Assembly: GCF_901709675.1 (NCBI RefSeq)
Contig: NC_051101.1
Coordinates: 7,458,501-7,522,500 of the forward strand
DNA: 64,000 nucleotides
DNA from: Syngnathus acus
Lineage: Eukaryota > Chordata > Actinopteri > Syngnathiformes > Syngnathidae
Reading direction: 5' to 3'
Shown here: piece by piece, positions 55,301 through 63,880 of the stretch
How positions within the stretch are numbered: position 1 is the stretch's first letter
Layout of the letters: each line of letters starts with the position of its first letter
Program-made: the position numbers and the translations under genes
The notes under the pieces: generated by a model
Databases searched by the model: none
Seen by the model: the letters and a program-made list of their open reading frames with translations, nothing else
What the model was told of the DNA's origin: nothing

Positions 55301-58300
55301 ATTTTGGGGGAGGCTTTAATTTTGTTAGTTTTTATTATTGTCATTGCTTTGATATCTCCAAATGAAATAAACTAATAATAATAATAATAATATGTTAGTC
55401 TTTAGTTGCAACCCTAAAATTAAATATTTTACCCATTCAGAAACGTATGTTATTTTTCCGTGCTTTCAGGTGGTGTATATTGCCCCCCTTAAAGCTTTGG
55501 TCAGAGAGAGAATTGAGGACTGGAAAATCAGAATGGAAGAGAAACTGGGGAAGAAGTGAGTTTGTCAAGATGAAATTCACACATGTATTTATAAATTCCA
55601 CTATGAATTTGGGCCTACAGTATACTAGTGCTGGATATTCCTTTATGAATTTGGCCTACAGTAGACTAGTGCTGGATGGGGTAAACATCTTGAGCATTGC
55701 CACTTGAAGTTGTACAAGTTATATCTAAGGTATGAGGTGTTCTTCTAAAGTGTTCTTCATCTATGTGTAGAGTGGTGGAACTGACAGGTGATGTGACCCC
55801 AGATGTGAGAGCTATAGCACAGGCTGACCTCATTGTCACCACACCAGAGAAGTGGGATGGAGTAAGCAGAAGCTGGCAAAACAGAAGCTACGTTCAGAAA
55901 GTAGCAATCCTGATCATTGACGAAATCCACCTGCTCGGTATGTAAGGTCTTTGTATTTAGGATGTTAAAAATGATGACTAATAATAACTAATTTTATAAA
56001 ATATAAATGTAAAAATTGCTCTCAAAATAAATCTACAAATAATAGTGGGCCAGGACTCATCACTATTTTTAAACACTTGATTTCAGTTATAGTAGCTGGC
56101 AAAAAAATAAAATTCACATTTCATGCATTTTATTGAGTTGTGTTTTGTCTGTGGGAAAAAAGAATCTGAAATGTTGTTAGTTAAAACTCAAGTCTCATCC
56201 TACTATGGACTATTCAAATCTAAGGAGACCGTTTTGTGGAATTACAGGGGAAGATAGAGGTCCAGTGTTAGAAGTCATTGTGTCAAGAACCAACTTCATC
56301 TCCTCCCATACCTCCAAAAGTGTTCGGGTTGTCGGTCTTTCCACGGCGCTAGCTAATGCGCGAGACCTTGCTGACTGGTTGGGAATTGTACAGGTAAGAA
56401 ACCAGTGGTGAAATACTCAGGACAGACAGGCCTTCTCTGCTGGTCTAGACCTAAATCATTTTCCATCAAATGACGTGATTTAACTGTCAAATGTTTATTC
56501 TCTTAATTTCGTAGCATTTCTCTTGGTTGCACTGCTTCCTGCACATATATGTGTCCATCAGATTTTCTTTCCCAATCGGATTTCCATCTCGATGTACTGT
56601 AATGCCATGTTAATCTAAAATTTTTTCTTTGACTAATTTAGGTTTTTCTTTCATTAACAGAGGGTACTAACTAATTTGTCAATGCATAGAGCTGAGTTTT
56701 CAGTCCAGCCACAAGATGGGGATATTGCCCTTTACATTTTGCTGTCTATACTGGGTGGGCTGATTTGTAGCTCACGCTCCAGTTTTTTATTGGTACATTC
56801 TAAACATGATACTAACAGCTTCCTAAATCACACTTCGATTTCAGTGCTGACTCAATGCTGTTGCGCACCACCACAACATATTAGAATCCATCAACACCAT
56901 AAAGCTTTCAGATTTTATAGCACCAGCCCAGCAGCAATTTGTGCTTCGGTTTCTCTATGACAGTGATAGAAACCTCACATTACTACCAGATGGGGCTTTG
57001 TAATACCAGCTGCTCACATGATACTTTATGCATTTTTCCCTTTTCGCTTTTCACCACACCCTTCTTGTCTTTTGTTTGACAGGTGGGTTTGTTTAACTTC
57101 CGTCCTTCTGTTCGCCCTGTCCCGCTGGAGGTTCACATTCACGGTTTCCCAGGACAGCACTACTGCCCCCGCATGGCCACCATGAACAAACCCACCTTCC
57201 AAGGTACATCTGACTACTCTATTGTGTGAATACTGAAGCCCATACACACACGATATTTTGCAGCCGAATTCTTTTTATCCATACTTTTCAGCAATGAACT
57301 ACTTTCGCACTTCAAATCATATCTATACAATACAAAAAAGTATGTTTTGATTTACTTTTTCTTAATTGTCAACTTCAGCATACTCTGTATACTTCTCTTC
57401 AAAGCAATACGTAGTCACTCTCCAGCCAAACCAGTGCTGATCTTTGTCTCATCCCGACGTCAAACCCGATTGACAGCACTGGACCTCATTGCATACCTAG
57501 CGACGGAAGACAACCCCAAACAGTGGCTGCATCAGGACGAGAGAGAAGTACTGTCGACTACCACTAAGCAGATCATTTATTTCACCACTAATAGCAGAGC
57601 TCATACATAAATGCATGGGTCATTTGCAGCAACACGGAAGGCACATGCATTAGGAGATTGGTAGTTTGTATCCATGTCACAATTTAAAAAAAAATTCCAC
57701 ATTTTTCTACGTACAGTCTTATTGCAAAATAGTCAGTTCACAGTTCTCCATCTCAGGTTTTAGTAATGTTCTTACAATTTTTAGGGATTTTTGGAAGTGT
57801 TGTGATCATGTGGAGCTACTAACACTGTTATTTAGTGTCTTTTTATTCCTGCTCTTCATTTTGTGCAAGTACTTTTAAAGCAAAGTTGATAGTGATTTGC
57901 AATTTGCCCACAATCATCTCAGGGTAGTTAAAGACCCCAAGATAGAATTTGAATCCCTTCCTTCTGTGACTTTGTTTTGGGCTGAATGTAGATTGAGGAC
58001 ATCATTGGCACAGTGCGGGATTCTAACTTGAAGCTAACGTTGGCATTTGGAATTGGGATGCATCACGCTGGGCTGCATGAACGAGACAGAAAGACTGTGG
58101 AGGAGCTGTTTGTCAACTGCAAGATCCAGGTACAATCTTGCTACATTAACCAGGCTTGACTTTTAAAATCAAGTGTAATGTAGTTGCTAGAAAATGCTCG
58201 GTGAAAGCCTCTGAGGGACAGTATTTAGTTGTAATGAGACACAGAAGAAGGTTAGAAGGTTGTACTTGCAGAGCTAAGTATTTTTGGGTTATCAGTATTT

Positions 58301-61300
58301 AAGAATTGTAAACTGATCTTACTTGTCTGTTTTCTCAGGTTTTGATTGCCACAAGCACACTTGCTTGGGGAGTAAACTTCCCTGCTCATCTGGTGGTCGT
58401 CAAAGGAACTGAATACTTTGATGGAAAAACCAGACGCTATGTGGACTATCCCATCACAGGTACAAAGTCGTTGCGAGGTTATAAAGTTTTTAAGTCCTTC
58501 TGAATAAAAAGTGGATAATTGTAGGCCACAAGGAAGAGTATACTGTAGACACCAATTGTGGAAGACAATTGTTTTATGGAATGTAAAGCAAGAAGAAGAA
58601 AAAAAGTTTCTGAGTGAAAAATAGGCCATCCTGACCATTCATTTCTCTTCCATTCTGCACCATGTGATGTGTCTCTGCAGATGTTCTGCAGATGATGGGG
58701 CGAGCAGGTCGTCCTCAGTTTGATGACCAGGGCAAAGCAGTCATTCTTGTCCATGACATCAAAAAAGATTTCTACAAGAAATTTCTCTATGAGCCTTTCC
58801 CTGTTGAATCCAGGTGACTGTGGAAAACAATTCTCTTGACATACACAAATTTAAAAAATCATTGTATAGTAACTGTAAGTCTTGGCATTTCCTTCAATTC
58901 AAGAAAAAGAGGCTGAAATTATTGTTTTACCTAATTCATTTTTCCATGTCAAATAGACTTGTTAATGTTATCTATATCTAGGTGTGGTACAGTATTATAA
59001 TTGGACTACTACTGTAGCCTGTAAGCAAATTGAGTTTAGACATAATGTCGGGTATTTAATGCACAGGCTTTATGGAACAGTTTGAGACCGATAATTTGAT
59101 TCAGATACTCTACACATTTATATCCGTCTTAAGTGGTTTTTGTATCCTTAGCCTCCTCAGTGTGCTGTCAGACCATTTGAATGCAGAGATAGCCGCGGGG
59201 ACTGTCTCGTCCAAACAAGATGCAATGGACTACATCACCTGGACTTACTTTTTCAGGCGATTGGTGATGAACCCCAGGTTAGTTTGTAATACATAAATAT
59301 CATTTGCAACAGTTGCCCAACTCTAACTGAACTATTAATGTATTAAGATTATATCATTGCAAGTCTGTTCATGCATGTAGGTTTATGATTACACAGAGTT
59401 TTCAAAGGGGGCACAAGGTTAACTGCTTAATCATAAATAATGATCAGATTTGGTATTTTTAATATAGTGTCTGGTATTATTTTGTGTTCTATTTGATGTA
59501 TCTACCACAATCATGACCTAGTGAAAATTGTCTTTGATTATACTGTACTTTTGCTAGGCCTCATGTGGTAATTCTCAAATTGCTCTGCCGAATATGGAAC
59601 CTATTTACGACACAGTTTGATAGTGTAATCTGGGAGTCATTTTCTGGGATGACTGGTCATTTTCCTTTCAGATGGCTGTTTTCTTCTGTAAAGTGTATAC
59701 AGACGTGTTTTTTTTTTTTCATGCCCACATAGTATCAGATTTTTTTTTTATGTAGTAAAATTACCCTTCGCACATGAAAAGGGTTCCATTCCTTACTGGA
59801 GTCTTTTTTTCCTATCATAGATGAGGGAAGGATGTACGAATAACTTAAGTAATATCCAAAACTAACTTCAAATGGCATTGTCTGTGTTCAGTTATTACAG
59901 CTTGGAAGACATCGACAATGATTCTATTAACAAATACCTCTCAAGTCTGGTAGAAAAGAACCTACGGGACTTGGAGTGCTCCTACTGCATTGAAATAAAA
60001 GAGGTGCGTGCTTCTGTTGACGTATTGAAATGTGTGCATTTTCTGCTTGTTTGACTTTTAAAATTTCTGTTTCTCAAGGATGACAGGGCAATTGAGCCTC
60101 TGACTTATGGTCGCATTGCGTCATATTACTACCTGAAGCATCAGACCATTCGCTTGTTTAAAGAAAGACTGAGGGCTGAACTTCCCATTCATGAGATTCT
60201 TTCGATTCTGACTGTGAGTATTCACACATCCATTGTAGAAATATTTGTTTGTCTGTCTCTATTTTACCAGAATACTTTCTGGTCCCAAAAGAATATTAAG
60301 ACATTTGGAACTGTCAAAAAACTGTCTGCGAAAATCTTTGCAACCGCTACCAAAAACTTAAAATTCACTATGTTCGCAAGCATTTACTACTCGGTGAAAA
60401 ACCATCTTATAAAGGATTCAGCTGTCGCACTTTCTTGTTGCAATCATTGCTTTAATGCTGCAATCCCATTTTTCTTATTCTAAGGGGAGTGAGATAATGT
60501 TACTTCTGTTTATGTTGCTTACTTAACAATGTTAAATGGCCTTTTATTTCCCCAGAGCACCATATAGAGACACAACACTGAAAATAAATAATTCATCAAT
60601 TGTTCCTTTTTTCATCACTCACACCACCAGCCTTGACTTGGCTACGGTCCTTTTCAGCTCCTTGATTTCTAGACAATGACTTTAAACAGTAATTGATGGT
60701 GCATTAACAGCCCTGGGAGTGGGGGATGGGGCGTGCAAGGCAAGCGGAGACAAATGCCTCCAGCACAGCCTGTTGATGCGACGATATTAGCCAAACTTAA
60801 ACTGGATTGAATTCTCATCTTTACAACTAGACTACTGGGGAAAAGAGCAAACACGCCAGCATAGGCACAAAGAGTGAGATTTACTTGTGTGACAAGTGTA
60901 TTTTCTGCTGTGTTTTCTATTGGATGTCCCCAATTAGTTTTTAACAAATATTCCCCGTCAACTCCCAGCATATACATAAACTTGATTTAATAAACATAAA
61001 TGCAGGCCTTTCGGATTATAGGACAGAGCCTGTCATGTCATGGTATTCTCCAAATAGGACTAAATAAAAGAGGTTGCTTAAATCTTGAAAAATGACAGCA
61101 TGTTTGATGTCTGCTTGATACAGGAAGCAGAGGAGTATGCCGAGCTCCCTGTGAGACACAATGAAGATCAACTCAACAGCAGTCTGGCTCAACAGCTCCC
61201 TCTGAAGGTCAATCCCCACTCCTATGACAGTGCCCATACGAAAACCCACTTACTGCTTCAGGCTCACTTCAGCCATGCCCAGTTACCATGCAGTGACTAC

Positions 61301-63118
61301 GCAACTGATACCAAGACCGTTCTGGACAACGCTATCCGAATCTGTCAGGTGAGTTGTTAGAATCACACAATGGATGATGACTGCCTGATTCAAAGTAGTG
61401 TGTGACAAGATCCACAATAACACGCATTAATTAACTCACCTCAGACAACATAATATTTAGTTGTCATAAGTTATCATGTTGCTCTTGTCTTGTAAATACA
61501 TAATTTATGTCATGTCGTACAGGAGGTTAATCTTATAGATCACGGAACATTTTACACGTTTTGATTTAGGGCTCACTGAAATTGTGATTTGAATGGCCTG
61601 GAGATGAAAAAAAGCACGTGCATACTGTCAAGTACACTTCAGCTCCCATAAAAGCAGCGTTGATTGTATTTCGATCGTAGCACTTAAACTCAACAGGCCT
61701 CCAAATGACCAAAAGAGTGACTTACTGTAGATGATGGATACTACTGCATAGTATAGCGTATATTTCCATCCATTTTTTTTTACCACTTGTTCTCATCATG
61801 GTTCCAGGTGAGCTTAATGTATTTTGCATTATTGGGTATGCTTAAAAAAAAAAATCTATTTAAAACTTTGCTGTAGTCTGTTTTAAAACATCTTGTAAAA
61901 TTGTGGAGGGAATGAAAAGAAAATGGGGGATTTTTGTAGGTTTCTGATTGAACGATTACAACATGACATACTACACAACATACAACACCACTGTGTTTTG
62001 GTGAGTCGTCAATCCAACAAAGACGGGCATCTAATCATGTTCGGGTTCACAGGGAAGCGGCAAACAAATAACCTGATCATTAAATGTGATGCTACTTCTC
62101 TGCTTACTTAAATCTGCATTTTCCATCTTCAGCTTCACGATTGTTTTTTCATCACTCATAGGCATCTTTCACTTCCGCCTATAACTAGTGTAAATGTAAA
62201 TGTGTTAATACATAAGGTTGAAGGAAATATTATGGGGTAGAAAACAGCGGGGGGGTAATGTGCTGCCAGGACTTAATGTGGCTGATTCCTGTACATATTG
62301 GAGCAGTTCCAATATTTTACTCAGTAGTCGAGCCAAGGAATCTGGGGGTAATGGCGGCATTCTGTTGATGAGTGGCTACAAAGGGGATTTAGTGAATGAT
62401 TCAATGTGTGACTGTAATAAGCCAGCAGAGTCCGGGATTACACTCACAGGCTGTATACTTGTGGGGAATTGGCCAGAGTAGTGAATAAAGATATGAGGAT
62501 TTGTTTCTCTGTCTCCATGTAGGTTTGGGCATACATTGCAAGAAATGTTGTGTGTGCGTGTGACACACTCAAATGTGGATTTTTTTTTTTTTTTAATAAA
62601 ACGTTAGCCTGGGCTCAGAAAGGTTAATAGTAGCTTGATACGTATATTTTAGATCCTTTCCTATCTTGTCTACACAGGCCTTGCTTGATGTAGCAGCAAA
62701 TGAAGGCTGGCTTGTTTCAGCTTTAAGTGTCTGCAACCTGGTGCAGATGATTGTGCAAGGTCGCTGGCTGCATGATTCTTCTCTACTGACCCTGCCACAT
62801 TTGGAGCAGCAGGACCTGTACTTGTTCAGGTAAGCATGACATTCAGCACCGACCATACTCATGAGGTCAAGACCATTCATCCTTTTGTCTTTAAAAACTG
62901 CCCCATGGTGTTGTGACTACCATGCATTTGTGCAGTACTGTTGAACATTCTGCTTCATACATTTTAGGAAATGGTCAAACAGGAAGGGGAGAGGAAATGT
63001 AGAATGCTACAATGGACCAATCGAAGGGCTTCCCGAGTTGATTGCTACCTGCAGTGGAAAGGAAAGCATTTTTGCAGCAATGGTCGGCCATGAGTTCCCT
63101 TCAAATCAAGTAACCCAG
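40233..63118 (+). CDS. ascc3: ASCC3 (activating signal cointegrator 1 complex subunit 3), 38 coding exons, 3' end outside the window
   Basis: A Ski2-like 3'-5' helicase with two tandem cassettes, related to Brr2 and yeast Slh1. It unwinds DNA for ALKBH3 alkylation repair and is the motor of the complex that splits collided ribosomes. Splicing the exons listed below gives 6078 coding bases, 2026 residues, with no stop or frameshift; human ASCC3 is about 2202 residues, so roughly 175 residues remain. Layout: N-terminal region 1-464; cassette 1 from about 465 (Walker A lysine 504, DEVH 611-614, SATL 648-651, GRAGRPQFD in exon 16); first Sec63 module about 900-1290; cassette 2 from about 1301 (Walker A lysine 1355, DEIH 1453-1456, STAL 1490-1493, GRAGRPQFD in exon 33); second Sec63 module from about 1726. 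All introns are GT-AG. Transcription runs away from GRIK2. Confidence 0.97.
40490..40640 (+). CDS. ascc3: ASCC3 exon 3, residues 31-80
   Basis: The acceptor is TTTATTTAG and the donor GTAACA. It encodes GLTWQKIF and NLLAAAKQI, conserved in the N-terminal region that contacts ASCC2. The following 357-base intron has only AT-rich sequence. Confidence 0.93.
40998..41569 (+). CDS. ascc3: ASCC3 exon 4, residues 81-271
   Basis: The largest exon (572 bases). The acceptor is GATTTACAG and the donor GTAAGT. It encodes [17 protein letters not shown] and [20 protein letters not shown]; the middle is poorly conserved, as usual for the ASCC3 N-terminal region. A 348-base intron with nothing notable follows. 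Confidence 0.95.
41918..42032 (+). CDS. ascc3: ASCC3 exon 5, residues 272-310
   Basis: Encodes [13 protein letters not shown] and [11 protein letters not shown]. The acceptor is TTCTGTCTAG and the donor GTAATT. A tetranucleotide microsatellite begins 32 bases after the donor. Confidence 0.95.
42065..42144. repeat. (ATGG)20 microsatellite in ASCC3 intron 5
   Basis: Twenty perfect tandem copies of ATGG, 80 bases. The 'MDGWMDGW' open frame across it is an artefact. Confidence 0.98.
42832..43033 (+). CDS. ascc3: ASCC3 exon 6, residues 310-377
   Basis: Encodes [17 protein letters not shown], a basic Lys/Arg/Glu-rich helix ([14 protein letters not shown]) and [11 protein letters not shown]. The acceptor is CCCTTCCAG and the donor GTATAT. 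Confidence 0.95.
43271..43406 (+). CDS. ascc3: ASCC3 exon 7, residues 377-422
   Basis: Encodes [13 protein letters not shown] and [11 protein letters not shown]…AFIGGAR. The acceptor is TTCACACAG and the donor GTAAGC. The 682-base intron that follows is AT-rich without a recognised element. Confidence 0.95.
44089..44214 (+). CDS. ascc3: ASCC3 exon 8, residues 423-464
   Basis: Encodes [20 protein letters not shown] and [13 protein letters not shown], the segment just before the first helicase cassette. Confidence 0.95.
44431..44634 (+). CDS. ascc3: ASCC3 exon 9, residues 465-532: first Walker A
   Basis: Encodes the Q-motif region ([15 protein letters not shown]) and helicase motif I APTGAGKT with lysine 504, then [15 protein letters not shown]. 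The 714-base intron that follows shows only T runs and unique sequence. Confidence 0.97.
45349..45489 (+). CDS. ascc3: ASCC3 exon 10, residues 533-579
   Basis: Encodes helicase motifs Ia ([12 protein letters not shown]) and Ib region ([14 protein letters not shown]). The 714-base intron after it contains part of a dispersed repeat at about 45930-45985. Confidence 0.96.
45930..45985. repeat. dispersed repeat fragment, Tc1/mariner-end-like
   Basis: TATAAAATGTCCACACACCC then TTGTTCGAAAGCCAG; the first block recurs in intron 15 near 51435. Similar sequence is found at the ends of Tc1-like elements in fish. Family uncertain. Confidence 0.35.
46204..46368 (+). CDS. ascc3: ASCC3 exon 11, residues 580-634: DEVH box
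   Basis: Encodes [15 protein letters not shown] (motif Ic) and motif [21 protein letters not shown] with DEVH at 611-614. The acceptor is CTGTCTCCAG. Confidence 0.97.
46543..46719 (+). CDS. ascc3: ASCC3 exon 12, residues 635-693: motif III
   Basis: Encodes [20 protein letters not shown] (motif III SATL, 648-651) and [18 protein letters not shown]. The 555-base intron that follows has a T run of about 18 at 46830 and nothing else recognised. Confidence 0.97.
47275..47346 (+). CDS. ascc3: ASCC3 exon 13, residues 694-717
   Basis: A short exon (72 bases) encoding [19 protein letters not shown], between the RecA-like lobes of cassette 1. Confidence 0.95.
47474..47608 (+). CDS. ascc3: ASCC3 exon 14, residues 718-762: motif IV
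   Basis: Encodes [20 protein letters not shown] (motif IV region) and a variable stretch ending DYGQCEKQ. It is followed by the longest intron of the gene. Confidence 0.96.
47760..48400. promoter_or_regulatory. candidate conserved noncoding element in ASCC3 intron 14
   Basis: 640 bases of dense, non-repetitive sequence with GAGCCATGATTGATGTGTCT, GCATTAATATTTATAGG, GCTAATCCCT (OTX-like) and the palindrome TGCATATGCA at 48325-48334 (POU-like). It stands out sharply from the AT-rich flanks. Pattern-based call. Confidence 0.4.
49430..49700. promoter_or_regulatory. candidate conserved noncoding element in ASCC3 intron 14
   Basis: Contains CTGCATCTGATTATGGAGCC, CACCTCATTAATATGCG and GACAACCTGTCACCATGCTC. 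Pattern-based call. Confidence 0.3.
50080..50350. promoter_or_regulatory. candidate conserved noncoding element in ASCC3 intron 14
   Basis: Contains GAGCCTAATGGGATCTGATG, ACATCAGCGCTGACTCACC (AGCGCT palindrome) and GATTAGGGCCTCG. Pattern-based call. Confidence 0.3.
50930..51090. promoter_or_regulatory. candidate conserved noncoding element in ASCC3 intron 14
   Basis: Contains TCAGCTTAACTCCTGGCATG, GAGATAAAGCCCTATAATGA and CACCTGTCAATCATAGAT (MEIS/PBX-like TGTCAATCA). Pattern-based call. Confidence 0.35.
51180..51371 (+). CDS. ascc3: ASCC3 exon 15, residues 763-826: motif V
   Basis: Encodes [18 protein letters not shown] (motif IVa/HHAGM) and [20 protein letters not shown] (motif V). The next intron (380 bases) is almost wholly repeats. 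Confidence 0.97.
51430..51515. repeat. dispersed repeat fragment, Tc1/mariner-end-like
   Basis: CAGTTGGTATATAAAATGTC then TACACACCCCTGTTCAAAAT, sharing TATAAAATGTC.ACACACCC with the intron 10 fragment. Confidence 0.45.
51528..51672. repeat. dispersed fish repeat in ASCC3 intron 15
   Basis: Contains GGGTGAGAGACTGTTTACCA, GCCAATTGCAGGGCACATG and CATTCACACTCATATTCACA, the characteristic blocks of a very common teleost repeat (same family type as 32565-32806). Confidence 0.7.
51752..51976 (+). CDS. ascc3: ASCC3 exon 16, residues 827-901: motif VI
   Basis: Encodes [20 protein letters not shown], motif [18 protein letters not shown] and [14 protein letters not shown], closing the first ATPase and leading into its winged helix (SLADNLNAE). 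Confidence 0.97.
52085..52204 (+). CDS. ascc3: ASCC3 exon 17, residues 902-941
   Basis: Encodes [20 protein letters not shown] and [11 protein letters not shown], winged-helix to Sec63 transition of cassette 1. Confidence 0.96.
52325..52489 (+). CDS. ascc3: ASCC3 exon 18, residues 942-996
   Basis: Encodes [20 protein letters not shown] and [11 protein letters not shown]. The next intron is 107 bases. Confidence 0.96.
52597..52683 (+). CDS. ascc3: ASCC3 exon 19, residues 997-1025
   Basis: Encodes [20 protein letters not shown] and KAEEFEQLK, the start of the first Sec63 module. The acceptor is CCATGAAG, with the less usual A at -3. Confidence 0.95.
52879..53055 (+). CDS. ascc3: ASCC3 exon 20, residues 1026-1084
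   Basis: Encodes [20 protein letters not shown] and [16 protein letters not shown], helical bundle of Sec63 module 1. The next intron is only 81 bases. Confidence 0.96.
53137..53362 (+). CDS. ascc3: ASCC3 exon 21, residues 1085-1160
   Basis: Encodes [20 protein letters not shown] and [16 protein letters not shown], ending [14 protein letters not shown] (helix-hairpin-helix part). Phase 1 donor GTAAGA. Confidence 0.96.
53673..53827 (+). CDS. ascc3: ASCC3 exon 22, residues 1160-1211
   Basis: Encodes [20 protein letters not shown] and [16 protein letters not shown] (immunoglobulin-like part of Sec63 module 1). An extra AG sits 16 bases before the acceptor used; only the later one keeps the conserved frame. 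Confidence 0.95.
54223..54321 (+). CDS. ascc3: ASCC3 exon 23, residues 1212-1244
   Basis: Encodes [20 protein letters not shown] and [13 protein letters not shown]. The flanking introns (395 and 340 bases) hold only AT-rich sequence. Confidence 0.96.
54662..54830 (+). CDS. ascc3: ASCC3 exon 24, residues 1245-1301
   Basis: Encodes [20 protein letters not shown] and LPERHPPHT, the end of Sec63 module 1. Phase 1 donor GTACTC. Confidence 0.96.
54964..55184 (+). CDS. ascc3: ASCC3 exon 25, residues 1301-1374: second Walker A
   Basis: Encodes [19 protein letters not shown] (Q-like motif) and [19 protein letters not shown] with Walker A lysine 1355. The following intron has an (AAT)n run near 55373-55392. 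Confidence 0.97.
55470..55555 (+). CDS. ascc3: ASCC3 exon 26, residues 1375-1403
   Basis: Encodes motif Ia [18 protein letters not shown] and EEKLGKK. Donor GTGAGT, phase 2. Confidence 0.96.
55771..55937 (+). CDS. ascc3: ASCC3 exon 27, residues 1403-1459: DEIH box
   Basis: Encodes [38 protein letters not shown] and motif [13 protein letters not shown] (DEIH 1453-1456). Confidence 0.97.
56248..56393 (+). CDS. ascc3: ASCC3 exon 28, residues 1459-1507: motif III
   Basis: Encodes [17 protein letters not shown] and [17 protein letters not shown]. The second cassette has STAL where cassette 1 has SATL, as in other ASCC3 proteins. The 689-base intron that follows has a weak CTCF-like CCACAAGATGGGG at 56709. 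Confidence 0.97.
57083..57203 (+). CDS. ascc3: ASCC3 exon 29, residues 1508-1548
   Basis: Encodes [20 protein letters not shown] and [19 protein letters not shown]. Confidence 0.96.
57405..57547 (+). CDS. ascc3: ASCC3 exon 30, residues 1548-1595: motif IV
   Basis: Encodes [20 protein letters not shown] and [13 protein letters not shown]…DERE. The acceptor is CTTCAAAG with A at -3. The donor is GTACTG. A 444-base AT-rich intron follows. Confidence 0.95.
57992..58129 (+). CDS. ascc3: ASCC3 exon 31, residues 1596-1641
   Basis: Encodes [20 protein letters not shown] and [18 protein letters not shown] (HHAGL motif). Confidence 0.96.
58339..58459 (+). CDS. ascc3: ASCC3 exon 32, residues 1642-1682: motif V
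   Basis: Encodes [20 protein letters not shown] and [19 protein letters not shown]. Confidence 0.97.
58681..58813 (+). CDS. ascc3: ASCC3 exon 33, residues 1682-1726: motif VI
   Basis: Encodes [20 protein letters not shown] and [17 protein letters not shown], completing the second ATPase. Confidence 0.97.
59152..59277 (+). CDS. ascc3: ASCC3 exon 34, residues 1726-1768
   Basis: Encodes [20 protein letters not shown] and [16 protein letters not shown] (winged helix of cassette 2). The 614-base intron that follows is AT- and T-run rich. Confidence 0.96.
59892..60003 (+). CDS. ascc3: ASCC3 exon 35, residues 1768-1805
   Basis: Encodes [19 protein letters not shown] and [14 protein letters not shown]. 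The next intron is only 75 bases. Confidence 0.95.
60079..60213 (+). CDS. ascc3: ASCC3 exon 36, residues 1806-1850
   Basis: Encodes [20 protein letters not shown] and HEILSILT (start of Sec63 module 2). The acceptor is TTCTCAAG with A at -3; the donor is GTGAGT. Confidence 0.95.
60660..60950. promoter_or_regulatory. candidate conserved noncoding element in ASCC3 intron 36
   Basis: Contains AACAGTAATTGATGGTGCAT, ATTAACAGCCCTGGGAG and GGCGTGCAAGGCAAGCGG. It sits within the 910-base intron 36; the rest of that intron is AT-rich. Pattern-based call. Confidence 0.3.
61124..61348 (+). CDS. ascc3: ASCC3 exon 37, residues 1851-1925
   Basis: Encodes [38 protein letters not shown] and [15 protein letters not shown], helical core of Sec63 module 2. 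Confidence 0.97.
62220..62480. promoter_or_regulatory. candidate conserved noncoding element in ASCC3 intron 37
   Basis: Contains GGTAATGTGCTGCCAGGAC, CTTAATGTGGCTGATTCC and GGATTACACTCACAGGCTG. Intron 37 is 1.33 kb; its remainder is AT-rich. An open frame covers the block (62218-62481) but has no splice sites or motif. Pattern-based call. Confidence 0.3.
62678..62829 (+). CDS. ascc3: ASCC3 exon 38, residues 1926-1976
   Basis: Encodes [20 protein letters not shown] and [20 protein letters not shown]. Acceptor TCTACACAG, donor GTAAGC. Confidence 0.97.
62968..63118 (+). CDS. ascc3: ASCC3 exon 39, residues 1976-2026 (last in the window)
   Basis: Encodes [18 protein letters not shown] and [16 protein letters not shown], then less conserved sequence ending SNQVTQ. 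Donor GTAAAA, phase 0. The remaining C-terminal exons (about 175 residues, three exons if as in human) lie to the right. Confidence 0.93.
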
Positions 63119-63539
63119 GTAAAAAATAAATAAATACAAAAGTAGTTTAGAATGTATCCATTTTTACCCCAACAATAAGATAAATTAAAAATATTCACTC
63201 AAAATGTGCGTTCACAATCAGATGTTTGATTTCATACCCAATGTGTATTGAACAGCAGCTGAACTTTAACCGTCAGAATTTCATTTAACATTTTTCATCA
63301 GATTCAATTGTAACTTGTTGCACTTGTACAGTCTAACAAGCTATGAGGTAAGTTTCCATCCATGTGTGCTAGCACTGCAAAGTACCAAAATGTGAGTGTG
63401 GCAAGTTCCATACATTTTAGTTGATGAATTTCAAGCCTTGAGTGTTTTTAGGGGGTGTTAAATACCTCTTTTTTCATAAGTACAGCAGTAGTTATCACAC
63501 CAGGCGTGCAATTTTATAGTCTTCGCACACTCATCCACA

Positions 63540-63880
63540 CCATTACCACCATTACATGCCATGAGCAGCCTTGCCATTGTGACCCCAAATACCTCCAGGA
63601 TCCTCAATTACAGCTCCACTGATAGGGTTTACTGCTCCAATCTAAGTGCTAATTGCTGCTGTAATGAGAGTGACCAGGCGCAACAGCAGGCTCTGCCGCT
63701 TCACCCAATCAGCGGGCCTGCTTTCATCCTTCCCCACCTTTACTCCCCTCATCGGCCCCCTGCCCTCCCACAGTATGGTGGCCTCGCTAATTAAATAATT
63801 AGATGTGCAGCAGTGTTCCTGTCTGGTTTGCTCAGAGTGAGTAATCCTCACATAAATAGCCTTTGCCGGGTGAATCGGAA
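63540..63880. promoter_or_regulatory. candidate conserved noncoding element in ASCC3 intron 39
   Basis: A GC-balanced block of 340 bases with AAGTGCTAATTGCTGCTGTA, the paired-site palindrome CTAATTAAATAATTAG (63787-63802), CCCAATCAGC and CACATAAATAGCC. Open frames on both strands across it have no splice context. Pattern-based call. Confidence 0.38.

Noticed and set aside
56709-56722. CCACAAGATGGGGA resembling a CTCF site in ASCC3 intron 28
   Set aside because: The essential GGC.C end is lost, so the match is weak.
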